Below, in pieces: positions 60,411 to 64,000 of a DNA stretch of 64,000 nucleotides. Below the pieces are notes generated by a model. The model saw only the letters and a list, made by a program, of their open reading frames with translations, was not told the origin of the DNA and did no database searches. The stretch's first letter is position 1; every line of letters starts with the position of its first letter. The translations under genes and the position numbers were made by a program. The stretch is taken from positions 8,335,943 through 8,399,942 of the forward strand of contig CM039140.1 in the NCBI GenBank assembly GCA_022036555.1, written 5' to 3'. The stretch is from Microstegium vimineum. Its lineage: Eukaryota > Streptophyta > Magnoliopsida > Poales > Poaceae.

Positions 60411-62822
60411 CCAATGTGGTACTATTATTATATCGTTTATATAGAGTTTTCTTATATTAGACTAAAACTATCTTGCACTTATTTAAATTGGCATGAGCCC
60501 AATTTGAATGCCAACAGAGATGTTACATGATTTTTTTTCACGATTACACCTTTGGCACGATTTTCGTTAGGAGGGAAAAGATTTTGTAGTACAAACTAGC
60601 ATGGTAACCAAACAATTACCGAGACCCCTTTCCTCACAACCCTGAACCCTGAGGCGCACTATGCGACCAAACAACAAAACTCGAAGAGACCTAAATCATA
60701 GTAGAGTGAGCAAGGACTTTATTCTAGTGAATCTAGACAACATCCATATACCCATATACCAGCTTCATTGATAATCAATTGTAGCATGTCTTTCGACGTA
60801 GAACTGGCGTTCTTTAATGTTCCCGTATTCCTCTCTAAAGCATTCAATTGAATTAAAAAATTGCCACCGAAGTAGCAAAATTGTCACGATAGTCCCTATA
60901 GGGTGCGAGCACCCAACCACATACTGTTACGAAATACTTAATCCGTTTCAAATTATAGTTCGTTTGACTTTTTCAACTCTAAGTTTGACCACTTGTCTTA
61001 TTCAAATTTTTGTGCAAAATATTTTTTTTTTTGGTGTGGCTTACTTATTTAATAAATAGTCTACATGAATGACTTAAATTTGACTATGTTTGTACAAATT
61101 TTTTGAATAAGACGAGTGGTCAAAGTTTAGGTCGAAAAAGTCAAATGAATTATAAATTAAAACGGAGGGAGTAGTTAACAACTGTTCAAATATTTCTCTC
61201 TGTCTCCTATAATCTAACACAATAGGTAAAAGTAGAACACCACATAAATGCTAGATAAGACTGGATTATTGTTTATTATCTGAATATTGATGGTTAAAAT
61301 AGTCTTATTGTAATATTGCATATATAGTTAGAAACAAGGACTAAGAGATTGATAAGAGTCCACATAGAGAATAGACTAGCTACGATCAGAAATCATTTTC
61401 CTCCTTTCCTTCTAGGTTAGAGTTCTTATGCTTTAAACACTACCCCTTGAGCGATTACCATAATATATGCATGCTTTAATGAAAACTTCAACAAAAAACC
61501 TAGTAGGAAGAATGTCTTTGGAGGAAAGAGTACATATCATTTGTAAGTTGCTATGCACATTTACTTCATTTAAAATATTGTGTGAGAAACCTTCAAGTAA
61601 AAACTTACATAGGAAAAAGGGTATAACACTTAATCAATAAATGTCAATCTTCATGTCCTACGCATAAACTATAATGTTTTAGCAAATAAGATCTTAGTGG
61701 TTTACCTTCATGGTTGATTTAATCAATTATGTCCCACCTTGTAAAATTGTACTTTGAACTTCATTGTTTAAATAATTGTAATCACACTTTTCATAATTGT
61801 ATGCATAATTAATGGTATGCAGTATCACAATACCGTGTCTTTCAAAGCCTGGGCTTGTAATTCTTATGCGAATTGCGAAAAAGGAGCAATATGCTTCATG
61901 TATAAATGACCACTTATTAGTTGTGTAATAGTAACAAAATTTATCCTCCTAGGGAACTAAATTCTTTTAGAGGATTATAGGAGTAAACAAGTTACAAAAT
62001 CAGATGCTTTCTAGATGGCATCTCAAATTTTATTTTAGAAATACATGCAAGTGTTTCTTAGTGTATTTTCAAATTATATGTCTACAAATCTTAAGGTCTG
62101 ATTGTATCAATAGCTAGTAAATCCAATCTTACATTTGGCATTTATGGGATAATTGTAGGATCAAGATACCTAGCTAGAGAGGGCAAGATGTGAATAATCA
62201 TTTTAAAACTTAATTGTGACGACTAACCAAGATAAGTGTGGAATTAAAGTGACACTCTAGTCATGACTACACGCCTCTAACTAAGTTAACAAGCATGCAA
62301 CAAGACACTAATCAAGTAAGCAACTACAGTGCTGAGGTAGTGAGAACTCACCTAAACAGTCTACTATGCAAGGTTAAACAACGTAAACAACTAGAACTCA
62401 AGCAAGCACAAGGGATCTTCTATGCATACTAGTGAGCAAAATGGTAAACACTAACAACAAACTGGGCTCTGTTTGGATCCCTCTAGTTTTTGTTAGTTTC
62501 CAAGAATCTGGCTTTTGGAAGCTAGTGGGATCCAAACAAGCTAGTTTTTGCTAACATTTTTTTTCTTCAAAATTCTTAGAAGCCAAAAAGCTACTGATAC
62601 CTAGCTTTTGTTAGTTTCTTGTGACCCTAGAGCAATAAATGAAGTTAGATTCTTAAAAACATAGGCCCAAACACCCCCACCTTTTTTGGTTAGAATCCAG
62701 ATTTTAGAAATTAGAGGAAAAAACTAGTCTCTAAGAATCCAAAACTGATCCAAACATGACCATGTACTATCAAGCAACTACACTAGCTAGCACAAGAGTA
62801 ACATCACTAGCATAAGATAATA
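60411..62822. other. AT-rich intergenic DNA
   Basis: No gene was recognised. Apart from the foldback at 60937-61171, there is a stretch at 62465-62760 with GGCTCTGTTTGGATCCCTCTAG, repeated CTAGTTTTTG/AGCTTTTG motifs and GATCCAAACATGACC, probably a hAT-type MITE. Confidence 0.4.
60937..61171. mobile_element. Stowaway-type foldback element
   Basis: The two halves are reverse complements at roughly 80 percent over about 95 bp each. Matching segments include GTTTGACTTTTTCAAC, AGTTTGACCACTTGTC and TTATTCAAATTTTTGT on the left. The right end is AACGGAGGGAG, and TA flanks both sides (60935-60936 and 61172-61173). Confidence 0.75.
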
Positions 62823-63051
62823 CTCCCTCCATTCTAAATTATAAGGTATTTCTAAAAATCTTGGAGTGTCAAAGCATCTTAAGTTTGACCAAAATTATAA
62901 ATACTATTAAAATATAATTGATGATCGAAGAATCAAATGATACTTAGTTGACATCATAATAATAATTATTTATCATGTAAGTTTGGTCAAACATGAGATG
63001 CTTTGACTCTCCAAGATTGTTGGAATGCCTTATAATTTGGGATGGAGGGAG
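62823..63051. mobile_element. Stowaway MITE, well preserved
   Basis: The ends CTCCCTCCATTCTAAATTAT and ATAATTTGGGATGGAGGGAG are inverted repeats, with TA target duplications at 62821-62822 and 63052-63053. Length 229 bp is typical. Confidence 0.85.
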
Positions 63052-63149
63052 TACAAGTAAATAACTAGTGTTAGGGAGTGTAAACAAAATGGGAGACAAA
63101 GGATAACATGGTGATTTTCTCCCAAGGTTTGGTGACTTGATGTAAATAG

Positions 63150-63893
63150 AACTCAGAGAAGGCTCGGGGCTGGAAATACCTACCCAAAAAACACATTTTC
63201 AAAACTCTAACCCTCTGGATCCTCGTACCAAGCAACCAGAGGCTCGGGGGCTACGCTCATTGAGTGCAATTTTTCGCGAAAAAGTGCACACCAACCCAAC
63301 AACTCGAAGAAGGAAGCACAAAAGACCATCTCATCATTTCACTTCAAGAAGGATTCAGTTCTTATATATAACATCTCGATGTCTTGAAACAAAATCATGA
63401 AATGCTCAGGGGCTTGTTGATGGGAAGTCCTATGGGCTCCCTATTGACTTAGATACCGAGCCACATGCCATGGATACATGGCTCATGAAGGAAACAAACA
63501 TGAAGGATCGAATACTACTGGATCTGACAAGGGAGGAGGACAGAAGCGTAGCTTAGGACTCTGAACTTGTATTTGAGTAGGACTAGAATCAACCCTGGAC
63601 CGACGCCTGGACTATAAAGGGTCGTCAAGGGTACCACCCAAAAAACATCTAAGGACAATACACATAACACGCAAGGTGACATACACGCACCATGCACAAC
63701 ATATTTTGAGCAATAATACACAACTCGGCTAATGCCGACTGGACGTAAGGTTATTAGTCAACTACGTCGAGGGCCTGAGCCGGTATAAATTGTGTATCTC
63801 TTTGCGTTAACCATCAAGCTTCAGTATTTTCTGAAGCCCGAACAACTATCCCGGGTATCTTCGTGGCAGGCTATCGATGATAAAACATCGACC
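63150..63893 (+). mobile_element. LTR remnant, probably Ty3/gypsy
   Basis: The segment contains GGCTCGGGGGCTACGCTC, a TATA-like GGACTATAAAGGG at about 63609, and AGCCCGAACAACTATCCCGG. It ends TGGCAGGCTATCGATGATAA then AACATCGA, which matches the 3' end of a common grass gypsy LTR except for the last few bases. The left boundary and duplication are not defined, so it is a fragment. Confidence 0.55.
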
Positions 63894-64000
63894 CTTACTA
63901 AAGTAGAGCGGTGTACAAGTAAAGCGAGTATTTAACTACTATACCAGAACTAGAATATCAATTACTATAAGAATTCAGATGTATTACTTATAAGAAACTC
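63894..64000. other. Unassigned right edge
   Basis: About 100 bp of AT-rich DNA after the LTR remnant; nothing recognised. Confidence 0.4.

Overview
This window is nuclear DNA of a grass, probably Andropogoneae-like. The gene sequences are monocot-type: GC-rich first exons, AT-rich introns with GT/AG junctions, and a UPF0496-type protein. The spaces between genes hold grass-type LTRs, MULEs, hAT/Tourist/Stowaway MITEs and a LINE. There is one 100-N gap (21993-22092). The species cannot be fixed from sequence alone.

Gene layout, left to right: (1) a minus-strand gene (1358-6419, last exon outside the window) that joins a trihelix DNA-binding domain to an amino-acid-kinase/UMP-kinase-like domain; its 3.2 kb intron carries a deleted Mutator-like element. 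(2) A UPF0496 gene (9916-11161, minus), head to head with (3) a ten-exon DUF1350 gene (11551-15750, plus) predicted to be plastid-targeted. (4) A repeat block with two solo LTRs, 3.3 kb and 1.5 kb, each with a perfect 5-bp target duplication. (5) A single-exon DUF740/OCTOPUS-like gene (24996-26105, plus). (6) A gene-poor stretch with a mitochondrial cox3 fragment (NUMT). (7) A short-chain dehydrogenase gene (33266-34228, plus). (8) A Tim17/22/23 plus SAM-domain gene of the HP30 type (36398-39043, plus), convergent with (9) a complete twelve-exon CLPD gene (40061-45882, minus). (10) A twelve-exon HGSNAT-like membrane acyltransferase gene (49862-57243, plus) with a 4.8 kb first intron. (11) An ORF1-only LINE copy (57930-60401), then MITEs and an LTR remnant to the end.

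Exon junctions were worked out by hand. The DUF1350, HP30, CLPD and HGSNAT-like models close in frame from start to stop. Three other genes (trihelix-kinase, UPF0496, SDR) are each readable only if one G is added to a short G run, at four sites in all. That shared error type points to sequence or assembly errors rather than four separate gene deaths.

The genes do not form one pathway. Three (DUF1350, HP30, CLPD) are plausibly plastid proteins by family knowledge. The most unusual coding feature is the trihelix-UMP-kinase fusion; the rest of the novelty lies in the transposon structures.
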